DNA from: CBDFLD01 sp965249005
GTDB taxonomy: Bacteria > Acidobacteriota > UBA6911
Assembly (NCBI GenBank): GCA_965249005.1
Contig: CBDFLD010000020.1
Span: 496,001 to 560,000, forward strand
Length of the DNA stretch: 64,000 nt
Direction of reading: 5' to 3'
Both the position numbers and the translations under genes were made by a program. A model generated the notes under the pieces. That model did not search any database. It saw only the letters and a program-made list of their open reading frames with translations, and was not told the DNA's origin. Of this stretch, positions 25,780-35,231 are shown piece by piece (the stretch's first letter is position 1; every line of letters starts with the position of its first letter).

Positions 25780-28700
25780 ATGAGATTCTTGGAATCGGCG
25801 ATCGTGAGATTCTTGCGAGTTTTTAGTTTGAGCCCTTGTCGTTGGCATTGTCTTTTCCTGGCGGGGATCTTCGCCATACTCCTGGTTGACACCGCGCAGG
25901 CGGCGCGCCTGAATTCCGTTCAGTCGGGAAGCGTGACCTTTGCGACCACAGATACCACCAAGACCGCGACCATCACCGCGGTCGTTTTGAGCAAGTCCTT
26001 CGTGGTGTTTGGGGTTTCCCTCGACGAGAACGAACCGATTAAGGGCAACGTCAGCGCCCAGATCACCGCCACCACCACAGTGACCTTTCAGCGTAACGGA
26101 ACGGCTACCAATAGCCTGACGGTCCACTGGTATGTGGCGGAGTTCACCAGCGGCGTGTCTGTCCAGAGGGGAAGCGTCACGGACCCGACGGCAAGCGAAA
26201 ATGTCACGCTTAGCCCGGCTGTCGATACCGCCCGAAGCTTTCCGCTGGTGAGCATTCGCTCCGCTGGCACAGACTTTGACGACAACGATCTTGTTCGAGC
26301 CGAGATTACCACGACCACCAATCTCCTTCTCACCATGGACAACAACTCGAATCCCGCGGTCATCGAGTGGCAGGTGGTGGAATATCTCGACGCGGAGGTC
26401 CAGACGGGGAACCTATCGTTTCTCACCACCGATTCCTCCAAGACGGACACGATCACGAGTGTCGATACTTCCAAATCGTGGCTGATTTTCAATTACAAAA
26501 CCGCCGACGGCACGATCGCCGACATTGGACAGAAACTGGTCCGCGGCGTGATCACCAATGCCACCACCTTGACCTTTGACCGGAGTAACACGGGTCAGAC
26601 CCTGGATTTGACCTACTACCTGATCGAGTTCGAGGATGCGACCACGGTGGCGAAGGGGCAACACACGTTCGGCACCAGCGACACCTCGGTCAACAAGACA
26701 ATTTCCATCTCGGACACAACGCGGGCCATCGCCACGGCGGGCGGCGGTCCGTGCGGATGCGGGGGAAAGAGTGACTACTCGGCAGATGACAAGCCGGAAA
26801 CCGGATGGTTCACCCTGGATATCACCAGCACCACGAATCTGACCATCGCCCGCGATTCCGGCACGCCTTCGTCCACCGCATCGCTCGAGTACTACGTGGT
26901 CGAGTTCTCGATCAATCCGACCGTGCAGTTGAGATTGGTCCAGACCGGAAGCGCGACGCTTGTAACCACCGGCCAGTTTGTAGAGTCGACTCTGGGGACG
27001 ACACTACTGGATACGGCCAAGGCGTTTCTGGTGTTTGGTGTGTCCGAGAACGAAAACACGCCGGGGACGGGACAGATCTCGGGCAAGCTCAAGGATGTCA
27101 ACACGGTGAGGTTCGAGCGCAACAACTCGGGAGGGGCGGCCAACACCATTACCATCCGATGGTACGTGGCCGAGTTCACCAGCGGGGTGACGGTTCAGCG
27201 GGGAACCGTTACCATGGACGCGACGACCAAGAATGTCACGCTGACGAAAGTAAACACTTATAGAAGCTTTCCCATCATCTCGATGAAGTTTCCGGGCACG
27301 AGCTTCGGTGATGACGACTTTCCCATGGCGGAGATCACCAGTGACACCAATCTCCAGATCACAATCCAAACTTCCCAAGGGACCGGAACCGATCACTGCG
27401 AATGGCAGGTGGTCGAGTACATCGACTGTTACATCCAGAAGAACACCCTGTCGTTTCTGACGACGGATTCGTCGAAAACCGACACAGTGACGAGTGTGGA
27501 TACCGACAAGTCCTGGCTCACATATAGTTACAAAACAGTCAATGGAACCACCGCGGACATCGGCCAGAAGCTGGTCGATGGGGTGATTACCAATGCCACG
27601 ACCCTGACCTTCAGCCGCGACAACACCGGCCAGACGATGGATCTGACCTATTATCTGGTCGAGTTCACCGACGGCACCTCGGTGCGAGACGGCACGAAGG
27701 CGTTTACCACCGATAACCTGACCGCAGACGCGACCATCAGCCCCCCGGTGGATACCTCTACGAGCATATGCGCCGGGGGCCATTACATGAGGGGGGGCAA
27801 GTCCCCGTATTCGACAGATGATGTGCCCGGAGTGGGATGGGTGACGCTGGAGCTGACGACGTCGTCGAACTTGAGGCTGACCCGCGGCTTTGGTGGCTCG
27901 ACCACAGCCGAGGTTGGCTGGTTTGTGATTCAGTTCTCGTCTCAGCCGACGGCGGTCGAGCTGACCGAGTTCACGGCCTCGAGCCATCACAACCAGGTAT
28001 TTCTCAATTGGAGCACGGGCTATGAGGTCGACAACCTCGGCTTTCACGTCTACCGCGAGGATGGAGGCGGGCTGACGCGGCTCACGCCCGAGATGGTGGC
28101 AGGCTCCGCCTTGCTAGCGGGTCCCGGAAGGCCGTTGACGGCTGGCCGGTCTTATTCTTGGTTGGATCGTGCATCTGGGAGTTATGGCGCGCATTACTGG
28201 CTGGAGGACCTCGATCTGGACGGCACCGCCACGTGGCACGGCCCGGTGACAGCGGAGCCGGGAGGGCCGATTCCACCAATGCAGACGGCATCCCCGATTC
28301 TGAGCCACTTCAGCTCCACCTGGCCCACGGAGCAGTCCATTTCCCTGGGACCGGCAGCCGAAGGCCTGACGCCTTCGCGGATCAAAGCCAGCGCGAGCCC
28401 GCTGGAGCTTGCCGCACCGGTGGCCCTGGAGGCCTTGGAGGAAGACTCGCCTGAAGATCCAGAGGATCCACACGATGTCCAGCGGGGGTTGGCTGCGCAA
28501 CCGGGGGTGAAGCTACTCGTGCGCAGGACGGGTTGGAAGCGTGTGTTTGGCTCCACCCTGGTTGCCGCGGGGCTAGATCCCACGGTCGATCCCCGAAGGA
28601 TTCAGCTCTTCGCCGATGGCGTGCAATACCCGGTGGTTATTAGCGGCGAGTCCAGCGGGATCTTCGGTCCCGGGGAGAGTCTGGAGTTTTATGGAGAAGC

Positions 28701-30501
28701 CCTGGATGAGCCCTGGACGGACGCACGTGCCTACTATGTGGTGGAGGGGAAAGAGCCTGGCAACAGGATCACACGCGCTCTGTTTCCCGGTCCCCGGTCT
28801 CAGAGCTTTCTTGCCACGCTGGAGAGAAAGGATCGTTCGATTTATTTTGCGGCCCTGCGCAACGGGGAAGCGGAGAGCTTCTTCGGATCGGTGGTGCACT
28901 CGGAGCCGCTGCTACAGTCACTGATTGCCGTTGGCCCCGATCCCTATGCCCCGGGCGACGCCCGTCTGGAAGTAGCGCTACAAGGAGCCACGGCCACAGC
29001 GCATAGTGTTGCGGTAGTCTTCAACGGGTTCGATCTCGGAAGTATCGAGTTCGAAGGGCAGACCCGCGGCACGGCTACCTGGTCTTTGCCTTCGCAGCTG
29101 ATCCAGGAGGGAGACAACACCGTTACACTGCAGGCACATGGCCCTGAGTCGGACGTGAGCCTGGTCGACTCTATACGGCTGACCTTCTGGCAGAGCTACC
29201 GGGCGGACCAGGAATCTCTCCGGATGACGCTTTCGGCGGGACATCTTGCGCGCATCGAGGGGTTCACGCACCCGATGATCCGGGTGTTTGATATCACCGA
29301 TCCCCGAGCCGTGCAGGAGGTTCCGGGACTGAGGCAAGCGCTGGGTCCGGGAGCTCACGCCGTCACGGTCATGGCTTCGGGAGAGGGAGAGCGAACGCTG
29401 CTGGCGTTTTCGGATCCGGCGGTCAAGAGGCTGGCGGCCGTGAAGGAAAACCGGCCCTCTGTCTGGAGCCGGGAGAGTAGGGGAGCGGACGTGGTGATCC
29501 TGTCCCATGAGCGCTTCATCGGTGAGTTGAGACCTCTGGTGTCGTCCCAGCAGAGTGAAGGGTATCGGGTGGCGGTGGTGGATGTTGAGGACATCTACGA
29601 CGAGTACTCCTTCGGGCACAAGAATCCCCGGGCGATCCGCGACTTTCTCCGGGAGGCATCGGGGCGGTGGCAGCGTGGGCCGCGCTTTGTGCTGCTGGTG
29701 GGAGACGCCAGTCTGGATCCGAAGAACCATCTTGGTTTCGGCGACTTTGACTTTGTCCCGACTAAAATGGTTGCGACGAAGTACCTCAACACGGCAACCG
29801 ACGAGTGGTTTGTGGACTTCGACGGCGACGGGGCGGGAGAACTCGCACTGGGTCGGCTGCCGGTGCGTAGCCGCAAAGATATCCGTGTGATGGTCGGAAA
29901 GATCGTGGCTTACCGACAGTCCGGCGCCGGGGAGTTGCGCCAGGCGGTGCTGGTGGCGGATGAAGGCGACGGCTTCGATTTCGAGTCGGCCACGGTGAGT
30001 GTGCGGTCCGGCTTTCCGGATGGCATCGGGGTTCAAACGATCTTCCGCCGTCCGTTAGGGGATGAAACGGCCCGCCGCGTGGTGCTGGATGCGATCAACC
30101 GGGGCCCGTTGCTGGTGAACTATTTCGGTCACGGATCGGTGGGGGTATGGCGGGGCAACCTCTTGAATGCAACCGACGCGCGGGAGCTCACCAACGGGAC
30201 CCGACTGCCGCTGTTTGTGGCCATGAACTGCCTCAATGGCTTCTTCCATGACGTCTATGCCGAGAGTTTGGCGGAGAGTCTGATGGCAGCAGCCGATGGA
30301 GGCGCCCTTGCGGTCTGGGCGTCCTCGGCCTTGAGCCCGCCCGACGAGCAGGTGACGCTGAGCCAGGGTTTCTATCGATTCCTGTTCGAGGAGGGCTTGA
30401 CAGTCGGAGAGGCGGCGCAAATGGCCAAGAGGACCGTGGCCAACCGGGATCTACGCTATTCCTGGATCCTCTTCGGGGATCCGACTCTTCGGCTGAAGTA
30501 G
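25780..30501 (+). CDS. Large secreted gingipain (peptidase C25) family protein with duplicated N-terminal domain
   Basis: The 1,573-residue protein has a long signal segment (HCLFLAGIFAILLVDTAQA). Residues about 45-370 and 375-715 are two copies of one Thr/Ser-rich beta domain; each contains FLTTDSSKTDTIT or a near copy and the phrase DIGQKLV. A fibronectin-like segment (QVFLNWSTGYEVDNLGFHVY) follows, then the C25 catalytic region: VVILSHERFIGELRPLVSSQ, LLVGDASLDPKNHLGFGD, the dyad His in NYFGHGS (about 1451) and Cys in AMNCLNG (about 1484), and a WILFGDP terminus. Both catalytic residues are present, so it may be an active Cys protease. Its position opposite the RiPP-type operon and before an ABC exporter suggests a linked secretion function (inference). 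Confidence 0.9.
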   Translation: MRFLESAIVRFLRVFSLSPCRWHCLFLAGIFAILLVDTAQAARLNSVQSGSVTFATTDTTKTATITAVVLSKSFVVFGVSLDENEPIKGNVSAQITATTTVTFQRNGTATNSLTVHWYVAEFTSGVSVQRGSVTDPTASENVTLSPAVDTARSFPLVSIRSAGTDFDDNDLVRAEITTTTNLLLTMDNNSNPAVIEWQVVEYLDAEVQTGNLSFLTTDSSKTDTITSVDTSKSWLIFNYKTADGTIADIGQKLVRGVITNATTLTFDRSNTGQTLDLTYYLIEFEDATTVAKGQHTFGTSDTSVNKTISISDTTRAIATAGGGPCGCGGKSDYSADDKPETGWFTLDITSTTNLTIARDSGTPSSTASLEYYVVEFSINPTVQLRLVQTGSATLVTTGQFVESTLGTTLLDTAKAFLVFGVSENENTPGTGQISGKLKDVNTVRFERNNSGGAANTITIRWYVAEFTSGVTVQRGTVTMDATTKNVTLTKVNTYRSFPIISMKFPGTSFGDDDFPMAEITSDTNLQITIQTSQGTGTDHCEWQVVEYIDCYIQKNTLSFLTTDSSKTDTVTSVDTDKSWLTYSYKTVNGTTADIGQKLVDGVITNATTLTFSRDNTGQTMDLTYYLVEFTDGTSVRDGTKAFTTDNLTADATISPPVDTSTSICAGGHYMRGGKSPYSTDDVPGVGWVTLELTTSSNLRLTRGFGGSTTAEVGWFVIQFSSQPTAVELTEFTASSHHNQVFLNWSTGYEVDNLGFHVYREDGGGLTRLTPEMVAGSALLAGPGRPLTAGRSYSWLDRASGSYGAHYWLEDLDLDGTATWHGPVTAEPGGPIPPMQTASPILSHFSSTWPTEQSISLGPAAEGLTPSRIKASASPLELAAPVALEALEEDSPEDPEDPHDVQRGLAAQPGVKLLVRRTGWKRVFGSTLVAAGLDPTVDPRRIQLFADGVQYPVVISGESSGIFGPGESLEFYGEALDEPWTDARAYYVVEGKEPGNRITRALFPGPRSQSFLATLERKDRSIYFAALRNGEAESFFGSVVHSEPLLQSLIAVGPDPYAPGDARLEVALQGATATAHSVAVVFNGFDLGSIEFEGQTRGTATWSLPSQLIQEGDNTVTLQAHGPESDVSLVDSIRLTFWQSYRADQESLRMTLSAGHLARIEGFTHPMIRVFDITDPRAVQEVPGLRQALGPGAHAVTVMASGEGERTLLAFSDPAVKRLAAVKENRPSVWSRESRGADVVILSHERFIGELRPLVSSQQSEGYRVAVVDVEDIYDEYSFGHKNPRAIRDFLREASGRWQRGPRFVLLVGDASLDPKNHLGFGDFDFVPTKMVATKYLNTATDEWFVDFDGDGAGELALGRLPVRSRKDIRVMVGKIVAYRQSGAGELRQAVLVADEGDGFDFESATVSVRSGFPDGIGVQTIFRRPLGDETARRVVLDAINRGPLLVNYFGHGSVGVWRGNLLNATDARELTNGTRLPLFVAMNCLNGFFHDVYAESLAESLMAAADGGALAVWASSALSPPDEQVTLSQGFYRFLFEEGLTVGEAAQMAKRTVANRDLRYSWILFGDPTLRLK

Positions 30502-30623
30502 GCCCACCGGAAAGAAGTCGTTGGTGATTCTAAACACTATGGTTGCGTGTGTCGATCTACTGGGTGCACGCTGCCCGACGGGTCGCTTTCGTCATGGTCG
30601 GGTGAAAGTCACGCTCGGCACCG

Positions 30624-32534
30624 ATGCGGTGGACCATGGAAATTCCCACAAAGCACTGGACTCGGCGATTTCGATTCTTCGACGAGACGAAACTCGGGAT
30701 CTTCGTCTTGTCTCTCATCGATTGGATGCCCTGGAGCTTGTTGTCGGTAACGGCATCAATGCTTGCGATCACTCTGACCGAAGGAGTAGGACTGCTTCTG
30801 CTCCTACCCTTGCTGCAGCTGAGTGGTCTGGACGTCGGTGAAGGCCCCATCGGTAGAAATGCCGAAGTTCTCTCGGGCGCCTTCAAGGCGGTAGGCATCG
30901 CCCCAACCCTGACCATCGTTCTTGTCTTGTATCTGGGAATCGTCGGGGCACGCGGATTGCTGTCTCGAAAGCACTCCCTGCTTCAATATGATCTGGTCCA
31001 CCGATTTGGCGCTATTCTGCGCTTCGAGCTCTATGGCGCCATCACGCGCAGCCGCTGGGTCTTCTTCTCGCGGGAACCTTCCTCGAGGTTCATCCACGTC
31101 TTGACCCACGAGATCGAGCGCACCGTGGCCGCCACGTTTCATCTCCTGCAATTCATTGCAACGCTCTTTGGTGCGATCACCTACATTCTATTCGCGATAT
31201 ACCTGTCGCTATCGACGACCTGTGTGGTGTTCGCCTGCGGCGCCCTGCTGATGTTCGTGTCCAGGAGAAAGTTACGAGAGGCCCGGAATGCTGCCTTTCA
31301 GCTCACCGACGAGACGAAGCGGCTGTTTGCCGCCGTCGTCGATCAAATCAGCGGGTTGAAGACCACAAAGACCCTGGGAATCGAGGAGCATCATGCGCGA
31401 AGCTTCTCGGAACAAGCCTCGAAGGTCCGGAAGGAATACATTGCTTCGATGGCTAACCAGGTGCAAGGAAAGTTCCTCTTTGACCTTTCGTTTGCTCTGA
31501 CTCTGTGTCTGGTTCTCTATTTATCTCTCGAGGTTCTGTCCATACCGACCGCGGAGCTGCTACTGATGCTGTTTCTGTTTCTCCGCCTCGTTCCGAGATT
31601 GTCCGGCATCCAGCATTCCTACGGCGGTCTGATCCATCTACTGCCTGCCTTTGCGAACATTGTACAGACGATGAAAGACTGTTCGTCCGCCGCGGACCCG
31701 ACTCCCGTGCCGTGCGAGGCGCTTGTACTGAGACGGGAGATTCACCTCGAGGATGTCCATTTCGGATATTCTGAGGTGCCGGTAATTTCTGGCTTGAGCC
31801 TGAGGATTCGAGCCGGGCAGACCACAGCCATCGTGGGTTCGTCCGGGGCGGGCAAGAGCACCATCGCAGACCTGATCACCGGTTTGGTCGCGCCCGATCG
31901 AGGCAGAATCTTGGTCGATGCCACTGTGCTTACCGGGAGCCGAATCGCGAGTTGGCGAAAGCAGATTGGCTATGTGGCACAGGATGTTTTCCTTTTTCAC
32001 GACACCATCCGCAACAACCTGCTGCTGGCAAACCCCGCCGCCCGCGAAGAAGAGTTGCAAGCTGCACTGGAGATGACCTTCGCGGCTGATTTTATCGCGA
32101 GCTTGCCCCATCAGCTGGACACGGTTGTGGGGGATCGGGGCGTTCTCCTGTCTGGAGGCGAACGTCAGCGTCTGGCTCTGGCAAGGGCTCTGCTGCGCAA
32201 ACCTTCCCTGCTGATTCTGGACGAGGCCACGAGCCAGCTCGATTCGGTGGGCGAGAGCCATATCCAGCGCTCCATTGAGCATCTGCGGGGACAGTGCACG
32301 GTGCTGATCATTTCCCACCGTTTGGCGTCGGTCCGTCACACCGATTCTATACACGTGCTCGAGGATGGGCGAGTTGTGGAGTCCGGAACCTGGAGCGAGT
32401 TGACGCACAAGGAAAGCGGTCGGTTCCAGCGGTTGTTTCAGAGCCAGAGCCTGGATGCTTCATCTTCTGGACCGGACCCGGACTTGCATCCCGACAGTGA
32501 AAGCTCTCTTTTTTCAGAGCAGATCGTCGGTTAA
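30624..32534 (+). CDS. ABC transporter, fused permease-ATPase (MsbA/peptide-exporter type)
   Basis: The 636-residue half transporter has an N-terminal membrane domain of about six segments (SVTASMLAITLTEGVGLLLL, FDLSFALTLCLVLYLSLEVL) and a C-terminal ATPase. The ATPase has Walker A GSSGAGKST, Q-loop YVAQDVFLF, signature LSGGERQRLALARAL, Walker B LLILDEATSQLD and a switch His in LIISHRLASVRH. No N-terminal C39 peptidase domain is present, so leader cleavage, if any, is done elsewhere. It follows the C25 gene by 122 bases in the same direction and could export the modified peptide. An alternative ATG lies 12 bases downstream. Confidence 0.9.
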   Translation: MRWTMEIPTKHWTRRFRFFDETKLGIFVLSLIDWMPWSLLSVTASMLAITLTEGVGLLLLLPLLQLSGLDVGEGPIGRNAEVLSGAFKAVGIAPTLTIVLVLYLGIVGARGLLSRKHSLLQYDLVHRFGAILRFELYGAITRSRWVFFSREPSSRFIHVLTHEIERTVAATFHLLQFIATLFGAITYILFAIYLSLSTTCVVFACGALLMFVSRRKLREARNAAFQLTDETKRLFAAVVDQISGLKTTKTLGIEEHHARSFSEQASKVRKEYIASMANQVQGKFLFDLSFALTLCLVLYLSLEVLSIPTAELLLMLFLFLRLVPRLSGIQHSYGGLIHLLPAFANIVQTMKDCSSAADPTPVPCEALVLRREIHLEDVHFGYSEVPVISGLSLRIRAGQTTAIVGSSGAGKSTIADLITGLVAPDRGRILVDATVLTGSRIASWRKQIGYVAQDVFLFHDTIRNNLLLANPAAREEELQAALEMTFAADFIASLPHQLDTVVGDRGVLLSGGERQRLALARALLRKPSLLILDEATSQLDSVGESHIQRSIEHLRGQCTVLIISHRLASVRHTDSIHVLEDGRVVESGTWSELTHKESGRFQRLFQSQSLDASSSGPDPDLHPDSESSLFSEQIVG

Positions 32535-33808
32535 CGAACCGGGAGCTTGCCGTTACCTCCGATCGTCGGAGGATGATTGTTCTTCTGTTGTTTTTCCTTC
32601 GAAGTTCCCACAGAGTCCAATATTGCATCGAGGAACGCTACCAGGATCTTTCTGGTTTCGTGGCCGCCGAAGATGTTCCAGCTGTTGATGACGGCGATGA
32701 GCTTCTGTTCCGGGAGGACCAACAAGTATTGTCCTCCCATACCGAGCCCCGCCCATATTTCAACTCCGGGCCGGTCGAGCCGCCACCACTGATATCCGTA
32801 GCCGTTGCCCTGTTCGTTGACGTGTTCGACCTGCAGCGCGACGGACGATTGCACCCAGCCTACGGGTAAGATGCGCCGCCCATCCCAGATGCCATCCTGC
32901 AGGTAGAGATAGCCAATCTTGGCCAGCTGCTCGGCTTCCAGGTAGAGTCCGCCCTCGGTATCGGGGAAGCCTCTGGGCGTCTTTTTCCAGTGATAATCAT
33001 CGATCCCCAGAGGACCAAACAGATGTGCTTCCGCGTACTGGTCGACGTGGAGCTGGGTTGCCCGCTTGATGATCCCCGACATCATTTGGCTGCTGCCGCT
33101 GTTGTAGGCCCACTTCTCACCCGGTGCAGCGTCCATGGGCTCATCGAGAGTAAACTGTATCCAGTCTGCACTTTGCTCGAGTCGATACGTGCTGTTTGTC
33201 TCGTCAAACGGTTCTCCGACGTGCCATTCAATCCCCGTGCGCATGGTCAGCAGGTCGGCCAGCGTGGCGCGATAAAGCCGCTTGTGGACACGCGACAGGT
33301 CGTAGTCTTCGAAGAAGGGTAGTATCGGAACATCGACGCCTTTGATCTCGCCCCGGCCGATCGCGATTCCGATCAGAGCAGACGTGATCGACTTGGTGAC
33401 CGACTGTAGTGTGTGAATCTCGCGGCCCCGATAAAAAGGATGCCAGTTCGGATGGTAATAGTTGAATTCGTGCAGATCCTTTGCGTCGTCGCAGGTACCT
33501 TCTCCGCACCCCATCGAATCGTTGTGTCCACGGCTGATGGTCCGGTAGTCGTGTCGGTAGCGTTGGTTCACGACGAGGAGACCGTTGCGTACGACGACCA
33601 TTCGATTGACGTATCCGTAGGCGCCGCTGCGGATCGCCCGATCCAGTTCAGCGAAGACGGATGGCTGTAGGCCCTGTTGTTCTGCCGACGACGTGGACCA
33701 AGCCCGCGTGGGCCAGGGCGCATCCTGAGCAAGGGAAACAGCCGCCAGTCCCATGAACAAAAACACAATGGAGCACCGAGACCATCCGAATCCCGAATCA
33801 AGACGCAT
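32531..33808 (-). CDS. Secreted serine hydrolase, class C beta-lactamase family
   Basis: The 425-residue exported protein has the SxxK nucleophile in QSVTKSITSALIG, the YxN motif as WAYNSGSSQMM and a C-terminal strand GMGGQYLLVLPEQKLIAVIN in place of the KTG box. The start at ATG 33808 opens on MRLDSGFGW plus a hydrophobic signal (IVFLFMGLAAVSLA). Its tail-to-tail overlap with the ABC gene (TTAA, 4 bases) suggests convergent transcription. Family members are esterases, DD-peptidases or amidases rather than true beta-lactamases. Confidence 0.88.
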   Translation of the reverse strand: MRLDSGFGWSRCSIVFLFMGLAAVSLAQDAPWPTRAWSTSSAEQQGLQPSVFAELDRAIRSGAYGYVNRMVVVRNGLLVVNQRYRHDYRTISRGHNDSMGCGEGTCDDAKDLHEFNYYHPNWHPFYRGREIHTLQSVTKSITSALIGIAIGRGEIKGVDVPILPFFEDYDLSRVHKRLYRATLADLLTMRTGIEWHVGEPFDETNSTYRLEQSADWIQFTLDEPMDAAPGEKWAYNSGSSQMMSGIIKRATQLHVDQYAEAHLFGPLGIDDYHWKKTPRGFPDTEGGLYLEAEQLAKIGYLYLQDGIWDGRRILPVGWVQSSVALQVEHVNEQGNGYGYQWWRLDRPGVEIWAGLGMGGQYLLVLPEQKLIAVINSWNIFGGHETRKILVAFLDAILDSVGTSKEKQQKNNHPPTIGGNGKLPVR

Positions 33809-33963
33809 CGCATCCACACCCCTTCCGGCCATGCCGAGACATCATCCAGGCGGCAAACATCTTCGTTTTTCTCTATGATATCGTATCCGGCGACAAAAGA
33901 GCTGCGCATTTCAAGATCGTGCTGTGTGTCGGCCGACTAATGCCGGACACCCCGAGGATGACG

Positions 33964-35199
33964 ATGAATAGAAGACAGTTTCTGACGACGGCGGTGGGCT
34001 CCGCCATTGGGGCCGCATCGCTACCCGGTTTTCCCATGACTGCTCGAGACCGGCTTTCTGACTGGAAGTCCAGGGCGAAGACGCGACATCGAATAGCCGG
34101 CATTCGCACCTGGCACATCGATCTGAATCCTGCCAGTCGGACTGTTCGCAGCGCGCGCCAGAAATTTCCGTTTGGTCCCTTCGCCATGCAGGCCGGCGCA
34201 CTCATGGTCGAGATCGTTACGGATAAAGGGCTCAAGGGCTATGGCCTGGGCGGCGGAGGATTGGCGGGTGCCATGATCGTCGATCGACACCTCCGTCATC
34301 TCGTGCAGGATCGAGATCCGCTGGAGGTCGAGCAACTCTGGCAGCGGATGTATCACTTCACCTCCATATACGGCCGTCGCGGCATCGTGATCTATGCCTT
34401 GAGCGGGGTCGATCTGGCCCTTTGGGATCTGTGCGGCAAGATTCTGAATACGCCGGTCTACGGGCTAGTGACGGAGCAGCCGAGATTGAGGATTCCTGTC
34501 TACGCCACAGGCTCAGATCCGGGTTACTACGCCAGCCGGGGGATTGAAGCCGTCAAGCTCCCACTCCTGCATGGTCTCGATGACGGCCAATCCGGGTTTG
34601 AAAAGAATCTCGAAGCGGTGAACAAGGCGCGGGACGCCCTCGGGCCGAAGGCCGAACTGATGGTTGACGCCTACCTCAAGTGGGACGTGGACTACACCCT
34701 GCGGTTTGCAGAAGCCGCCGCTGGTGCGCGGCTCCAGTGGATCGAGGAGGCCGTGGCGCTTGATGACTATCAAGGCATGGCAGAGCTGGTCCAAAAGATT
34801 GATTCCACATGGATCGTATCGGGGGAGCACGAATTCACCCGCCATGGATTTCGGGAGCTGTTGCGGCACAAGGCCGCCGACATGGTCCAGCCGGACATCA
34901 GCTGGGCCGGCGGATTCGGAGAATGTCTTCAGATCGCGAGCATGGCCGCGGCCGAGAGAATCCCCACCTGGCCGCATCAGGGGGGAACGGCCTGGGGACT
35001 GCACCTGATCGCCACGCTGCCGATGTCCTGCCGAGCGGAGACCTTTGGCCCGTCACGAAGCGAACCCGACAACGAGCTCTTTTCTGCCCTACGGCCCACA
35101 CCGAAGGACGGTTTTCTAACGCTGGACGACAGGCCGGGATTTGGAGTCGAGATCGACGAGAGTTTGCTCGATGCCTACACGGTCGAGCGTCTCGGCTGA
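33964..35199 (+). CDS. Tat-exported enolase-superfamily enzyme, rhamnonate dehydratase-like
   Basis: A twin-arginine leader (MNRRQFLTTAVGSAIGAA) precedes a mandelate-racemase/muconate-lactonizing-type enzyme. The catalytic barrel contains LMVDAYLKWDV, KWIEE-type LQWIEEAVALDD, VSGEHEFTRHGFREL and DMVQPDISWAGGFGECLQIA, followed by PHQGGTAWGLHL. The D-E-E metal ligands and the terminal P-H motif resemble L-rhamnonate dehydratase. An exported member is unusual because most act in the cytoplasm. I chose ATG 33964, which begins the Tat motif. Confidence 0.85.
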   Translation: MNRRQFLTTAVGSAIGAASLPGFPMTARDRLSDWKSRAKTRHRIAGIRTWHIDLNPASRTVRSARQKFPFGPFAMQAGALMVEIVTDKGLKGYGLGGGGLAGAMIVDRHLRHLVQDRDPLEVEQLWQRMYHFTSIYGRRGIVIYALSGVDLALWDLCGKILNTPVYGLVTEQPRLRIPVYATGSDPGYYASRGIEAVKLPLLHGLDDGQSGFEKNLEAVNKARDALGPKAELMVDAYLKWDVDYTLRFAEAAAGARLQWIEEAVALDDYQGMAELVQKIDSTWIVSGEHEFTRHGFRELLRHKAADMVQPDISWAGGFGECLQIASMAAAERIPTWPHQGGTAWGLHLIATLPMSCRAETFGPSRSEPDNELFSALRPTPKDGFLTLDDRPGFGVEIDESLLDAYTVERLG

Positions 35200-35231
35200 C
35201 CCCGGCCCCACGGTAGTTTTCCCTCGTGGGA

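Noticed and set aside
27004..28047. A 347-codon minus-strand frame inside the C25 gene
   Set aside because: It is a shadow of the duplicated N-terminal domains; the composition follows the sense strand.
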